Origin: an uncultured Oscillospiraceae bacterium | GTDB taxonomy: Bacteria > Bacillota > Clostridia > Oscillospirales > Acutalibacteraceae | Length of the DNA stretch: 34,632 nt | Reading direction: 5' to 3' | NCBI GenBank assembly: GCA_900539855.1 | Contig: UQDO01000022.1 | Location: forward strand, 1-34,632 | Shown here: positions 17,186 through 24,377 of the stretch, piece by piece | How positions within the stretch are numbered: the first letter of the stretch is position 1 | Layout: every line of letters begins with the position of its first letter | Notes under the pieces: generated by a model | What the model was told of the DNA's origin: nothing | What the model saw: only the letters and a program-made list of their open reading frames with translations | The model's database searches: none | Position numbers and translations under genes: made by a program

Positions 17186-17217
17186 ATGCATTTTTCGAAA
17201 CAGATGCAACAAAAAGC

Positions 17218-17868
17218 TTACTGCTCTTCGACCGCGAAAACCACATTTTCAAGCCCGGTCAGACCGGACACATCAAAGTCTATCCTTTTGTCGATGACAA
17301 TATTGAGACCGACATGCCCTTCGGCTCCGCTTTTCGGGGCGAACACCTGGTATGTAAAGCTTTCGGGTATCAGTTCCTTCATTCTCCCCAGCACCGCATT
17401 TACCCTGTACGGATCGTCGATTTCCACATATATCACCTCGGCTGACTTGCGCTTGCGTTCAAACCGCGCAAACAGGATTATTGTGGATAAAAACAGCACC
17501 GTGACCACAGCCGCGCCTATATAGTAGCCGTAACCGAGAGCAACGCCTATAGTGGCGGTGGTCCATACGCCGGCGGCGGTTGTAAGACCCGTTATCATAT
17601 TGTTGCTTTTGAGTATTATCATTCCGGCGCCCAAAAAGCCTATACCCGATATGACCTGCGCCGGTATCCTGAAAACATCCCCGTTGCTGCCTAAAATATC
17701 CGCAACATACATCGATGTCATACTGGTCATGCATGCGCCGAGACAGACCAGTATGTGGGTCCTCATTCCGGCTGCTCTGCCGTGTCTTGCACGCTCGCTG
17801 CCGATAAGGCTGCCGATCACAACGGCGGCTGCTGCCCTGATGAGTGTTTCGATGATCATTTCAGTCAT
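17218..17868 (-). CDS. MgtC/SapB family membrane protein
   Basis: This 216-residue protein has the MgtC/SapB hallmark segments: GSLIGSERARHGRAAGMRTH, GIGFLGAGMIIL and GLTTAAGVWTTATIGVALGY, spread over four or five membrane helices in residues 1-140. A C-terminal soluble domain of about 75 residues, ACT-like in other family members, follows. Family proteins are linked to growth in low Mg2+ and to modulation of the F-type ATP synthase; transport itself is not established. The start at 17868 is supported by AAGGGGGA. A perfect consensus promoter and a leader hairpin with a T-run lie upstream, suggesting attenuation. No M-box Mg2+ riboswitch was recognised; the leader of about 68 nt is too short for one. 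Confidence 0.88.
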   Translation of the reverse strand: MTEMIIETLIRAAAAVVIGSLIGSERARHGRAAGMRTHILVCLGACMTSMTSMYVADILGSNGDVFRIPAQVISGIGFLGAGMIILKSNNMITGLTTAAGVWTTATIGVALGYGYYIGAAVVTVLFLSTIILFARFERKRKSAEVIYVEIDDPYRVNAVLGRMKELIPESFTYQVFAPKSGAEGHVGLNIVIDKRIDFDVSGLTGLENVVFAVEEQ

Positions 17869-17884
17869 AATTTATTTCCCCCTT

Positions 17885-17924
17885 AAAAAGCAAAAAGATG
17901 TAAAGCAGCAAAGCACTTCACATC
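17885..17924 (-). promoter_or_regulatory. Leader hairpin with T-run in front of mgtC (possible attenuator)
   Basis: In the predicted mgtC leader, GATGTGAAG and CTTTACATC form a 9-bp stem with one wobble pair and a 10-nt loop. TTTTTGCTTTTT follows immediately, with the mgtC Shine-Dalgarno right behind it. The 5' arm contains ATG TGA (17923-17918), a start-stop minimal ORF preceded by AAAAGG at 7 nt. It may terminate transcription conditionally or regulate ribosome access. Confidence 0.5.
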
Positions 17925-17942
17925 CTCTGACCTTTTTTAATA

Positions 17943-17971
17943 ATTATATATCCATATCGTACGTCTGTCAA
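17943..17971 (-). promoter_or_regulatory. Consensus promoter of mgtC
   Basis: On the minus strand, perfect TTGACA and TATAAT boxes are spaced by 17 nt. The predicted start is near 17936, which gives a leader of about 68 nt. A strong promoter ahead of a hairpin fits control after initiation. Confidence 0.85.
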
Positions 17972-18012
17972 TAGTAAAGAGACCTTATTCCGGCGCGCCG
18001 TGCAAAAAAGCC

Positions 18013-18041
18013 TTTACACAAATATCAAACGGTGGTATAAT
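18013..18041 (+). promoter_or_regulatory. Promoter of the 95-residue protein gene
   Basis: TTTACA and TATAAT are spaced by 17 nt. It diverges from the mgtC promoter 42 bp away. Confidence 0.8.
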
Positions 18042-18075
18042 AAAACGTAAAAAAATATATGTGGAGGAATAAGTT

Positions 18076-18363
18076 ATGGCTGAAAAGGAATTCATGACCT
18101 ATAAAGGTAAGCCTATGGTGCGCTGCGGCGACACTATTTATTACGGCGATACCGCGGATAAATATATCGTTATGTTAAAGATCAATTCCACGGTGACGGT
18201 GGACGGCAACGAGGTGCCGGACAAGGTGACGGTGCAGCTGATGCTGTCTGATCAGGAGATCAAAAAGTCCGATCGCATAGTAAAAAAGAGCGAGAAAACC
18301 GGTCTTTACAACGCCATGGATGTGGGCTGCATCTGGCTTGAAAGAGCACTTAAAAGCGAATGA
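18076..18363 (+). CDS. Conserved 95-residue protein of unknown function
   Basis: This small soluble protein has the core segments EFMTYKGKPMVRCGDTIYYG, KYIVMLKI and VTVQLMLSD. It ends with a well-defined block, SEKTGLYNAMDVGCIWLERA. I recognise the general type as a conserved hypothetical of Ruminococcaceae, with no known function. Alternating hydrophobic residues suggest a small beta-rich fold with a C-terminal helix. The gene has its own strong promoter, a GGAGG Shine-Dalgarno at good distance, and a near-ideal terminator, so it is a monocistronic and probably well-expressed gene. No transmembrane segment or signal peptide is present. Confidence 0.82.
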   Translation: MAEKEFMTYKGKPMVRCGDTIYYGDTADKYIVMLKINSTVTVDGNEVPDKVTVQLMLSDQEIKKSDRIVKKSEKTGLYNAMDVGCIWLERALKSE

Positions 18364-18372
18364 CCGAAAACT

Positions 18373-18403
18373 GCCGCAGAATTGGTTTCTGCGGCTTTTT
18401 TTT
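18373..18403 (+). terminator. Intrinsic terminator of the 95-residue protein gene
   Basis: GCCGCAGAA and TTCTGCGGC form a perfect 9-bp stem with loop TTGGT, followed by eight T. Confidence 0.93.
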
Positions 18404-18483
18404 CTTTTACAGCCTGCACCGGGAATATAGGGCGGCGATAAGGGAACAATACGCTGTAGTTTTTGATTTTGGAGGACGGCGTA

Positions 18484-19074
18484 TTGAAGACCGAAACTCA
18501 CAGGGCTCTTACCTTTTGGCTTATAAACAGATTTCTTGCCGATTCGCCTGCTATCTGCCGCGCCGCGTTTTATACCGGCTGTATGGAGCCGGATTACATT
18601 TTACCGAGCTACCTTCACGGCTTTTTTGTCCGCCCTTTTTACGGTCACGACTATGAAAACAGGAGGCGCTGGCTGCAAAAACGGCTAAGAAACAAAAAAT
18701 TTACGGGGTCTGTCTTCGGCTGCTTTAAGCTGGGCAGGCTGGTGCATTTTTTGTGCGACGCCTTTACTCATGTGCATAATTATCCCTTCCACGGCGGCAT
18801 CCGTTCACACGGGGAGTATGAAAGACGGCTCAACCAATGCATGAAGGAATATCTCGACCGGGGTGATTTCAGAGATGCCGGTCTGTCGGATATGCAGAAC
18901 CTTGAAACGCTCCACAAGCGTTATATGTCGGAAGAAGCTTCACCGGAAAGGGACTGCCGCTTCATAGTCCCTGCGGTATCGTCGGTCGTAAAGACGGCGG
19001 CAGAGAGCAGCCGCTGTTTGAATAAAATACGTCCTCAAGGCTTGAAAACGGCGGAAAACGGAACAGGCGATTGA
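18484..19074 (+). CDS. Zinc-dependent phospholipase C-like protein
   Basis: This 196-residue protein belongs to the zinc-dependent phospholipase C/P1-nuclease-like superfamily. Metal-ligand-type residues sit in KTETHRALTFWL (N-terminal His), GCMEPDY, RPFYGHDYENR and the central LGRLVHFLCDAFTHVHNYPF, which has several His and one Asp. HGEYERRL follows. TTG 18484 is chosen as start because GGAGG lies 8 nt upstream; the frame opens earlier at 18463. No signal peptide is visible, in contrast to secreted phospholipases, so a cytoplasmic phosphodiesterase role is possible. Intracellular members of this family in Clostridia are common and uncharacterised. It follows a terminator, so a separate promoter in 18404-18470 is needed; none was obvious. 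Confidence 0.75.
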   Translation: MKTETHRALTFWLINRFLADSPAICRAAFYTGCMEPDYILPSYLHGFFVRPFYGHDYENRRRWLQKRLRNKKFTGSVFGCFKLGRLVHFLCDAFTHVHNYPFHGGIRSHGEYERRLNQCMKEYLDRGDFRDAGLSDMQNLETLHKRYMSEEASPERDCRFIVPAVSSVVKTAAESSRCLNKIRPQGLKTAENGTGD

Positions 19075-19144
19075 TAATAAAATGAATAAATCAGCTATCA
19101 TCGGTGTAATTTTTATACAATGTTACAAAACGAAAAATTATGTA

Positions 19145-19173
19145 TTGACAAATAGAAAACCTTAAACTATAAT
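19145..19173 (+). promoter_or_regulatory. Consensus promoter of the liv operon leader
   Basis: Perfect TTGACA and TATAAT boxes are spaced by 17 nt. The predicted start is near 19180, which leaves a leader of about 425 nt before livJ. Upstream, 19075-19144 shows no other feature. Confidence 0.88.
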
Positions 19174-19197
19174 CAGTAAAAAGAAAAAAGAAAGCGA

Positions 19198-19479
19198 GTG
19201 AGAACAGTGACTGCAAACGCCTGTATGACAGATTATACAGAATGTATGAGAAGCGATGCCTTTGCACCGTCAGAGTTCTCATGCGCCGAATTTAATACTG
19301 TAAACGTACAGAGCACTGCTGTCATGGCAGTGCTCTGCTTTTCTTTGATTTCCTTGATTTTCCGCATATCGATAATAAACGTCTCTGCCGTCATTTCCGG
19401 TATTATTATTATCGCCGCAGTCTTTTTCCTACTTATTATACTTAGCCTGCGCCGCGATGCTTCACAAAGCCGTTTATAA
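19198..19479 (+). CDS. Putative Ile/Leu/Val-rich leader peptide of the liv operon
   Basis: This 93-codon frame opens at GTG 19198 with a weak Shine-Dalgarno (GAAAG). Shorter versions could begin at ATG 19225, 19246 or 19324. Codons 45-84 contain 23 Ile, Leu or Val residues out of 40, including four consecutive Ile codons (19402-19413) and LLIILSL at codons 78-84. The stop codon lies inside a segment (19467-19478) that can pair with the 5' arm of the terminator in front of livJ. This is the arrangement of classical ilv/leu attenuation, in which stalling at scarce charged tRNA lets the antiterminator form. The alternative is a genuine two-helix membrane microprotein, because membrane segments are also rich in these residues. 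The frame itself is certain; translation and role are inferred. Confidence 0.55.
   Translation: MRTVTANACMTDYTECMRSDAFAPSEFSCAEFNTVNVQSTAVMAVLCFSLISLIFRISIINVSAVISGIIIIAAVFFLLIILSLRRDASQSRL
19199..19281 (+). ncRNA. Structured 5' domain of the liv leader RNA
   Basis: TGAGAAC (19199-19205) pairs with GTTCTCA (19275-19281), and TGCAAA (19212-19217) with TTTGCA (19261-19266). CTGTAT (19221-19226) pairs with ATACAG (19235-19240) inside. The nested stems suggest a folded domain at the 5' end of the transcript. It does not match a riboswitch class I know and overlaps the putative leader frame. Confidence 0.4.
19309..19345 (+). terminator. Upstream hairpin in the liv leader, possible first terminator
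   Basis: CAGAGCACTGC and GCAGTGCTCTG form a perfect 11-bp stem with a 7-nt loop that contains ATG 19324, followed by CTTTTCTTTG. The T-tract is interrupted, so it may be a partial terminator or a pause hairpin that synchronises ribosome and polymerase. Confidence 0.5.
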
Positions 19480-19570
19480 AGGTTTCGGAAAATTTCAGGG
19501 ACCGATTTTTGGGATTATAAACGACTTTGCCGGATCAATGACGATCCTCTTGGCAGAGTCGTTTTTAATT
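19467..19570 (+). promoter_or_regulatory. Antiterminator/terminator switch before livJ
   Basis: The terminator is AAACGACTTTGCC (19519-19531) paired with GGCAGAGTCGTTT (19552-19564), 13 bp with one wobble, with an inner GGATC/GATCC stem. TTTTT and a T-rich stretch follow. The competing pairing is AAGCCGTTTATA (19467-19478) with TATAAACGACTT (19516-19527), 11 of 12 matched, which uses the same 5' arm. The upstream antiterminator strand overlaps the stop codon of the Ile/Leu-rich frame. A ribosome reaching the stop would cover it and favour termination, while a ribosome stalled at the Ile/Leu codons would leave it free and favour livJ expression. Confidence 0.65.
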
Positions 19571-19605
19571 TATATTTTTCTTTAAAAAGAAAGAGGTTGG
19601 GAAAA

Positions 19606-20727
19606 ATGAAAATGTTCAAAAAACTGGCTGCCGCAGGTTTGGCGACAGCACTTATTGCAGCCTGCTTTACCGGCTGCGGCAAGGGCGATGCCGAAAAGGC
19701 ATACTTTATAGGCGCTACGGGACCGCTTACCGGAAGCGCTATGTCTTATGGAATGTCGGTTCAGAACGGCGCAAAGCTTGCTGTTGACGAGATCAACGCA
19801 GCAGGCGGTCTTAACGGCGTAAAGTTCAAGTTTGAGATCCTTGACGACAAGGCTACCCCTGAGGACGCGTCGGTCGGTTACGATCAGCTCTATGATAAGG
19901 GTATGCAGGTTTCACTCGGCTCGGTAACCTCGGGCTCATGCGAGGCATTCGCTTCAAAGGCTGCCAAGGATAATCTGTTCTTCATGACCCCGTCGGCATC
20001 TGCCGCAAACGTTATTGCCGACCGTCCCACCGCGTTCCGTGTCTGCTTCGGCGATCCGGATCAGGGCACACTTGCCGCTGAGGAACTGACCAAGAGCTTC
20101 ACCAATATCGGCGCTATCTATGATACGTCGGACGATTATTCGAGCGGTATCTTCAAGGCGTTCTCGGACGAGATGGCTAAGCTCGGCAAGACCTTTATCA
20201 CCCAGTCGTTCGATAAGGAAAACAACCGTGACTTCTCGACCCAGGTCGAAGCGCTCAAGGATTGCGATGTTATATTCCTCCCCATCTATTACAATGAGGC
20301 AGGACTTATCGCAAAGGCTTGCGTAGCCAAGAGCTGCAAGGCAGTCCTTTTCGGATGCGACGGTCTTGACGGCGTAGCCGAGCAGATCGATGCTACCGTT
20401 ACCAACCAGGTCAAGTACATCACTCCGTTTGATGTCAACTCAACCGATAAGAAAACCGCTGATTTCGTAAAGAACTACAAGGAAAAGTACAACGATGCCC
20501 CCGATCAGTTCGCTGCTGACGGATACGACGCCGTGTATGCTATCTTTGAAGCAATGAAGGCAGCAGGCATCAACGATCCCGATATCAAGCCTGCCGACCT
20601 CAGCGCAAAGCTCATCCCTGCCATCACCGACAGCTCCTTTGTGCTTGAGGGCGTCACCGGCAAGATGACCTGGGATACCACCGGCGCTTGCGCAAAAGTT
20701 CCGGTTATAGTTGAACTTAACAAATAA
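19606..20727 (+). CDS. livJ: Branched-chain amino-acid ABC transporter substrate-binding lipoprotein
   Basis: This is the extracellular receptor of a high-affinity branched-chain amino-acid importer. The 373-residue protein has signal peptide and lipobox FTGC (Cys24) and the type-I periplasmic-binding-protein fold. Typical segments are YFIGATGPLTGSAMSYG and GAKLAVDEINAAGGLNGVK near the N-terminus, FFMTPSASAANVI in the middle, and DQFAADGYDAVYAIFEAMKA near the C-terminus. ATG 19606 is chosen for AAAGAGG 8 nt upstream; the frame opens at TTG 19597. It is the first structural gene of livJHMGF and lies directly behind an attenuator. Codon use is strongly biased toward C-ending codons, as expected for a highly expressed binding protein. 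Confidence 0.93.
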   Translation: MKMFKKLAAAGLATALIAACFTGCGKGDAEKAYFIGATGPLTGSAMSYGMSVQNGAKLAVDEINAAGGLNGVKFKFEILDDKATPEDASVGYDQLYDKGMQVSLGSVTSGSCEAFASKAAKDNLFFMTPSASAANVIADRPTAFRVCFGDPDQGTLAAEELTKSFTNIGAIYDTSDDYSSGIFKAFSDEMAKLGKTFITQSFDKENNRDFSTQVEALKDCDVIFLPIYYNEAGLIAKACVAKSCKAVLFGCDGLDGVAEQIDATVTNQVKYITPFDVNSTDKKTADFVKNYKEKYNDAPDQFAADGYDAVYAIFEAMKAAGINDPDIKPADLSAKLIPAITDSSFVLEGVTGKMTWDTTGACAKVPVIVELNK

Positions 20728-20754
20728 TTGTGATACAATAAGATCTGCACCGTT

Positions 20755-20854
20755 TTCCCGAGCGGCTCCGGCTGCTCGGGAATGACCGGTTGCAACGGGG
20801 TCTGCGCCGAAAAAATATCATATTGCAGGATGAAAATATATGTTTTTTCGGTGC
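20755..20854 (+). promoter_or_regulatory. Two hairpins in the livJ-livH gap
   Basis: TTCCCGAGC and GCTCGGGAA (20755-20763 and 20774-20782) form a 9-bp stem. GCGCCGAAAAAA (20804-20815) pairs with TTTTTTCGGTGC (20843-20854), 12 bp with one wobble. Neither is followed by a proper T-run, so they more likely stabilise or process the mRNA and set the livJ:livHMGF ratio. TGCACCG at about 20746 could compete for CGGTGCA at the end of the second stem. Confidence 0.45.
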
Positions 20855-20886
20855 AAACCGCAGAATTTACATAAGGGGAAAACACA

Positions 20887-21753
20887 ATGAGTATTTTACT
20901 TGACGGGCTGAGCCTCGGCGCCGTGTACGCGCTGATAGCGCTCGGATATACCATGGTCTACGGTATTGCCAAGATGCTTAACTTCGCCCACGGTGATTTT
21001 ATAATGATAGGCGCCTACACCATCCTTACCATAATAACAAAGCTTGGCGGAAACGTTTATTTGGGCTTTGTGACATCGGTACTTGTCTGCTGCATAGTGG
21101 GCGTGCTTACCGAAAAGCTGGCGTACAAGCCCCTGCGCGGCGCTTCACCGCTTGCCGTTCTGATAACCGCCATAGGCGTCAGCTATCTGCTGCAGGGCGC
21201 GGCACAGCTCATATTCGGCGCAAAGCCGCAACCTATATCGCTGCCGCATTACGGCACTGTAAATATTGCCGGATCGGAAATAAGCATAAACACCATTGTG
21301 ACCCTTATTGTCGGTGCCGCCATAATGGTTGCGCTCCAGCTTTTTGTTAAAAAGACCAAGACCGGACGTGCCATGGTCGCCGTTTCAGAGGACAGAGGCG
21401 CGGCACAGCTTATGGGTATAAATGTGAATAACATCATAACCGTTACCTTTGCGATCGGCTCGGCACTTGCCGCCTTCGCGTCGTTCTTCTACCTTATGCC
21501 TATACCGACCGTAGAGCCTACCTTAGGTTCGCTGCCCGGTATAAAGGCGTTTACCGCAGCCGTTATAGGCGGTATCGGTTCGATACCCGGCGCCATGATA
21601 GGCGGCGTGCTGCTCGGCATCGTCGAAAAGGTCTGCCTCAGTATTCCGGCTATAAAGGATTACACAACGGCTATAGAGTTCAGCCTGCTTATTGTCATAC
21701 TGCTTGTAAGGCCTATCGGCATACTCGGCAAAAAGCGCAGAGAGAAGGTGTAA
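20887..21753 (+). CDS. livH: Branched-chain amino-acid ABC transporter permease
   Basis: This 288-residue membrane protein has about eight helices and matches LivH from its first residues: DGLSLGAVYALIALGYTMVY then MLNFAHGDFIMIGAY. The coupling segment facing the ATPases contains EDRGAAQLMGINVN. The glycine-rich AVIGGIGSIPGAMIGGVLLG stretch near residue 235 is typical of the family. It pairs with LivM to form the translocation path. The start follows AAGGGGAAA. It lies 159 bp behind livJ with hairpins in the gap, and livM follows 3 bp after the stop. Confidence 0.95.
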   Translation: MSILLDGLSLGAVYALIALGYTMVYGIAKMLNFAHGDFIMIGAYTILTIITKLGGNVYLGFVTSVLVCCIVGVLTEKLAYKPLRGASPLAVLITAIGVSYLLQGAAQLIFGAKPQPISLPHYGTVNIAGSEISINTIVTLIVGAAIMVALQLFVKKTKTGRAMVAVSEDRGAAQLMGINVNNIITVTFAIGSALAAFASFFYLMPIPTVEPTLGSLPGIKAFTAAVIGGIGSIPGAMIGGVLLGIVEKVCLSIPAIKDYTTAIEFSLLIVILLVRPIGILGKKRREKV

Positions 21754-21756
21754 AGG

Positions 21757-22893
21757 ATGTCTTTTATATCAAATGTAAAGAAAACCTTTAAGTTCAAATA
21801 TCAGATAAACTACATCCTTATTATAGCTTTTCTCGCGGCGATGATGATATTTGACTCCGCCGGCGGGCTCACCCGTTCGGTCGCGGGTCTGCTCGTAAGG
21901 ATCGCCTACAGCATTATACTTGCGATATCCTTAAACCTTGTGGTCGGATTTTTGGGCGAGCTCAGCCTCGGTCATGCCGGATTCATGTGCGTCGGCGCGT
22001 ATATAGGCTGCTTTTTTGCCAACGCCGTTTCCAAAACTATCGGAAGCCCGGTGGTCGTGCTTGTGCTTTCAATGATGGTCGGCGGTCTTTCGGCTGCCGT
22101 TTTCGGACTTATTATAGGTCTGCCGGCACTGCGCCTTAAGGGCGACTATCTTGCGATAGTGACTCTTGCCTTCGGCGAGATAGTCAGAAACGTGTTCAAG
22201 AACCTGTCCCTGTTCGGCGGCGCAAAGGGTCTTATAACAAACGGGATACAGATGGACAGCAAGCAGCTGTACGTTGTGTCATTCATAGTCGTACTGGCGG
22301 TGCTTTTCCTTATACAGAACCTTATCCGTTCAAAGCACGGAAGAGCGATAACGGCTATCCGTGACAACGAAATAGCCGCCAAGGCAATGGGTGTAAATAT
22401 AACCTTCTATAAGCTGTTTGTGTTTACAATAGCGGCATTTTTCGCAGGCGTGGCAGGTGTTATATACGGACACTTCACCAATCCCGTGCAGTACGGCACA
22501 TTTTCCTATAACTATTCGATAGAAATACTTGTCATGGTCGTTTTGGGCGGAATGGGCAATATCAACGGCTCGATACTTGCCGCAGCGCTCATAACATATG
22601 TCAACTTCAAGCTCCAGAGCGCTCTGACCGGCGACCTTGCCGCTATGAAGCTGCTGATCTACGCTATCATACTCATAGTTGTGGTCGTCTGGGGCAACGC
22701 ACCGGCTCTGGCTCCCTTCAAGGAGGCGGTCAGCTGGCACAACCTCAAGAAAAAGCTGTTCAAAAAGTATCGCAAGCCGGGCGCTATCAGCGACGATGCC
22801 GCGGAATGGAACCGTATTACCACCAAAATAAAGATGGACGAGGTGCTTTCCGCCGATATTAAAATAGGCGATGACGGCAAGGAGGACAAATGA
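21757..22893 (+). CDS. livM: Branched-chain amino-acid ABC transporter permease
   Basis: This 378-residue LivM-type permease has SIILAISLNLVVGFLGELSL and GHAGFMCVGAYIGCFFANAV in the first third. LPALRLKGDYLAIVTLAFGE in the middle is the family signature, and IRDNEIAAKAMGVNITFYK is the loop contacting the ATPase. VLGGMGNINGSILAAALITY follows. A hydrophilic C-terminal tail of about 60 residues, beyond the last helix, is longer than in many homologues and may contact LivG. The stop overlaps the livG start (ATGATG), so translation is coupled. Confidence 0.95.
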   Translation: MSFISNVKKTFKFKYQINYILIIAFLAAMMIFDSAGGLTRSVAGLLVRIAYSIILAISLNLVVGFLGELSLGHAGFMCVGAYIGCFFANAVSKTIGSPVVVLVLSMMVGGLSAAVFGLIIGLPALRLKGDYLAIVTLAFGEIVRNVFKNLSLFGGAKGLITNGIQMDSKQLYVVSFIVVLAVLFLIQNLIRSKHGRAITAIRDNEIAAKAMGVNITFYKLFVFTIAAFFAGVAGVIYGHFTNPVQYGTFSYNYSIEILVMVVLGGMGNINGSILAAALITYVNFKLQSALTGDLAAMKLLIYAIILIVVVVWGNAPALAPFKEAVSWHNLKKKLFKKYRKPGAISDDAAEWNRITTKIKMDEVLSADIKIGDDGKEDK

Positions 22894-23663
22894 TGTCGGA
22901 TATAATGTTAAAGACCGAAAACCTCGGCATTTCATTTGGCGGACTGAAGGCCGTTCAGGACGTAAACCTTAATATCAAAAAGAAGCAGCTTTACGGACTT
23001 GTCGGTCCTAACGGAGCAGGAAAGACCACCGTTTTCAATCTGCTTACCGGCGTATATCAGCCGACCACGGGTGATTTTTACCTTGACGGCGAAAAGCTGA
23101 CCGGCAAAACCGAGGAGGTAATAAACCGCAAGGGTATTGCGAGAACCTTCCAGAACATACGCCTTTTCAGCAACATGAGCGTTATACGCAACGTCATGGT
23201 CGGACTGGCAAACCGTCCGGAGTACCGCTGCAATCCCTTTACAAGCATGCTCAGACTGCCGGGACATTTTAAGACCGAGGTCGAGATGCGCGAAAAAGCA
23301 AAGGAAATACTTCGTATTTTCGGACTTGAGGAGGAGCGCAACAACCTTTCCTGCAACCTGCCCTACGGCAAGCAGAGAAAGCTTGAGATAGCCCGTGCGC
23401 TGGCTACCGACCCGAAGCTGCTCCTGCTTGACGAGCCTGCCGCCGGAATGAACCCGAACGAGACGGCTGACCTTATGAATATAGTCCGCTTCATCCGCGA
23501 CAACTACGACATGACAATACTGCTCATCGAGCACGACATGAAGTTTGTTTCGGGACTTTGCGACGAAATAACGGTGCTGAATTTCGGTACCGAGCTTGCC
23601 TCGGGCGAGACAAAGACAGTCCTTAGTGACCCCGAGGTCATCAAGGCGTATATCGGAGGTTAA
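22890..23663 (+). CDS. livG: Branched-chain amino-acid ABC transporter ATP-binding protein LivG
   Basis: This 257-residue ATPase has Walker A GPNGAGKTT, the Q-loop region GIARTFQNIRLFSNMSVIRN, the LivG-type signature NLPYGKQRKLEIARAL, Walker B LLLLDEPAAGMNPNE and the switch histidine in LLIEHDMKFV. The variant signature LPYGKQ in place of LSGGQ is normal for LivG. It forms a heterodimer with LivF on the cytoplasmic face of LivHM. The start is at ATG 22890 or the next codon, overlapping livM; livF follows 3 bp behind. Confidence 0.96.
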   Translation: MMSDIMLKTENLGISFGGLKAVQDVNLNIKKKQLYGLVGPNGAGKTTVFNLLTGVYQPTTGDFYLDGEKLTGKTEEVINRKGIARTFQNIRLFSNMSVIRNVMVGLANRPEYRCNPFTSMLRLPGHFKTEVEMREKAKEILRIFGLEEERNNLSCNLPYGKQRKLEIARALATDPKLLLLDEPAAGMNPNETADLMNIVRFIRDNYDMTILLIEHDMKFVSGLCDEITVLNFGTELASGETKTVLSDPEVIKAYIGG

Positions 23664-23666
23664 GAT

Positions 23667-24377
23667 ATGGCACTGCTTGAAGTTAAGGACTTAGAGGTAT
23701 ATTACGGAGTTATAAATGCCCTCAAAGACATCAGCTTTGAGGTCAACGAGGGCGAGATAGTCACGCTTATAGGCGCCAATGGCGCCGGCAAGACCACCAC
23801 GATGCAGAGCATTATGGGGCTTATCCCGTCAAAGCACGGTACCGTCACATATGACGGCGCCGATATAACGCACACACCGTGCCATAAAATAGTTCACCTC
23901 GGCATGACGCAGGTGCCTGAGGGACGCCGCGTTTTTCAGGAACTTACGGTCTACGAAAATCTGCTCATGGGTGCATATATAAAGAACGATAAAAAACAGA
24001 TAAAGGCTGATATTGAGGACATTTATGTCCGTTTCCCGAGACTTGGCGAGCGCCGCAATCAGATCGCCGGAACGCTGTCCGGCGGCGAGCAGCAGATGCT
24101 TGCAATGGGACGTGCCATGATGAGCCATCCGAGACTGCTCATGCTTGACGAGCCGTCGATGGGTCTGTCGCCGCTGCTTGTTGACGAGGTATTCGATATC
24201 ATCAAGGAGTTCCACGAGTCGGGTATGACCGTTCTGCTTGTCGAGCAAAACGCCGGAAAATCGCTTGCAATTTCCGACAGGGCATATGTCCTTGAAAACG
24301 GAAAGATAGTTCTTTCGGGCACCGGCGAGGAATTGATGCAGAGCGACGAGGTCAAAAAAGCCTACCTCGGCGGTTGA
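23667..24377 (+). CDS. livF: Branched-chain amino-acid ABC transporter ATP-binding protein LivF
   Basis: This 236-residue ATPase has Walker A GANGAGKTT and the LivF-specific stretch VPEGRRVFQELTVYENLLMG. The signature LSGGEQQMLAMGRAMM, Walker B LLMLDEPSMGLSPLL and LLVEQNAGKSL follow. It is the last gene of the liv operon. The stop codon is directly abutted by the terminal inverted repeat of a 275-bp element, which therefore separates the gene from its terminator at 24694. The start follows GGAGG at the end of livG. Confidence 0.96.
   Translation: MALLEVKDLEVYYGVINALKDISFEVNEGEIVTLIGANGAGKTTTMQSIMGLIPSKHGTVTYDGADITHTPCHKIVHLGMTQVPEGRRVFQELTVYENLLMGAYIKNDKKQIKADIEDIYVRFPRLGERRNQIAGTLSGGEQQMLAMGRAMMSHPRLLMLDEPSMGLSPLLVDEVFDIIKEFHESGMTVLLVEQNAGKSLAISDRAYVLENGKIVLSGTGEELMQSDEVKKAYLGG

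Noticed and set aside
17869..17971. M-box Mg2+ riboswitch before mgtC
   Set aside because: The leader from the consensus promoter is only about 68 nt, far shorter than an M-box, and lacks its conserved core.
19180..19605. T-box or known riboswitch in the livJ leader
   Set aside because: There is no GGTGG-ACCGCG-type T-box sequence and no match to riboswitch cores I know; the leader-peptide attenuator explains the structure better.
22932..23534. 200-codon antisense frame in livG
   Set aside because: It is antisense to a clear ABC ATPase, has no ribosome site and is explained by codon bias.
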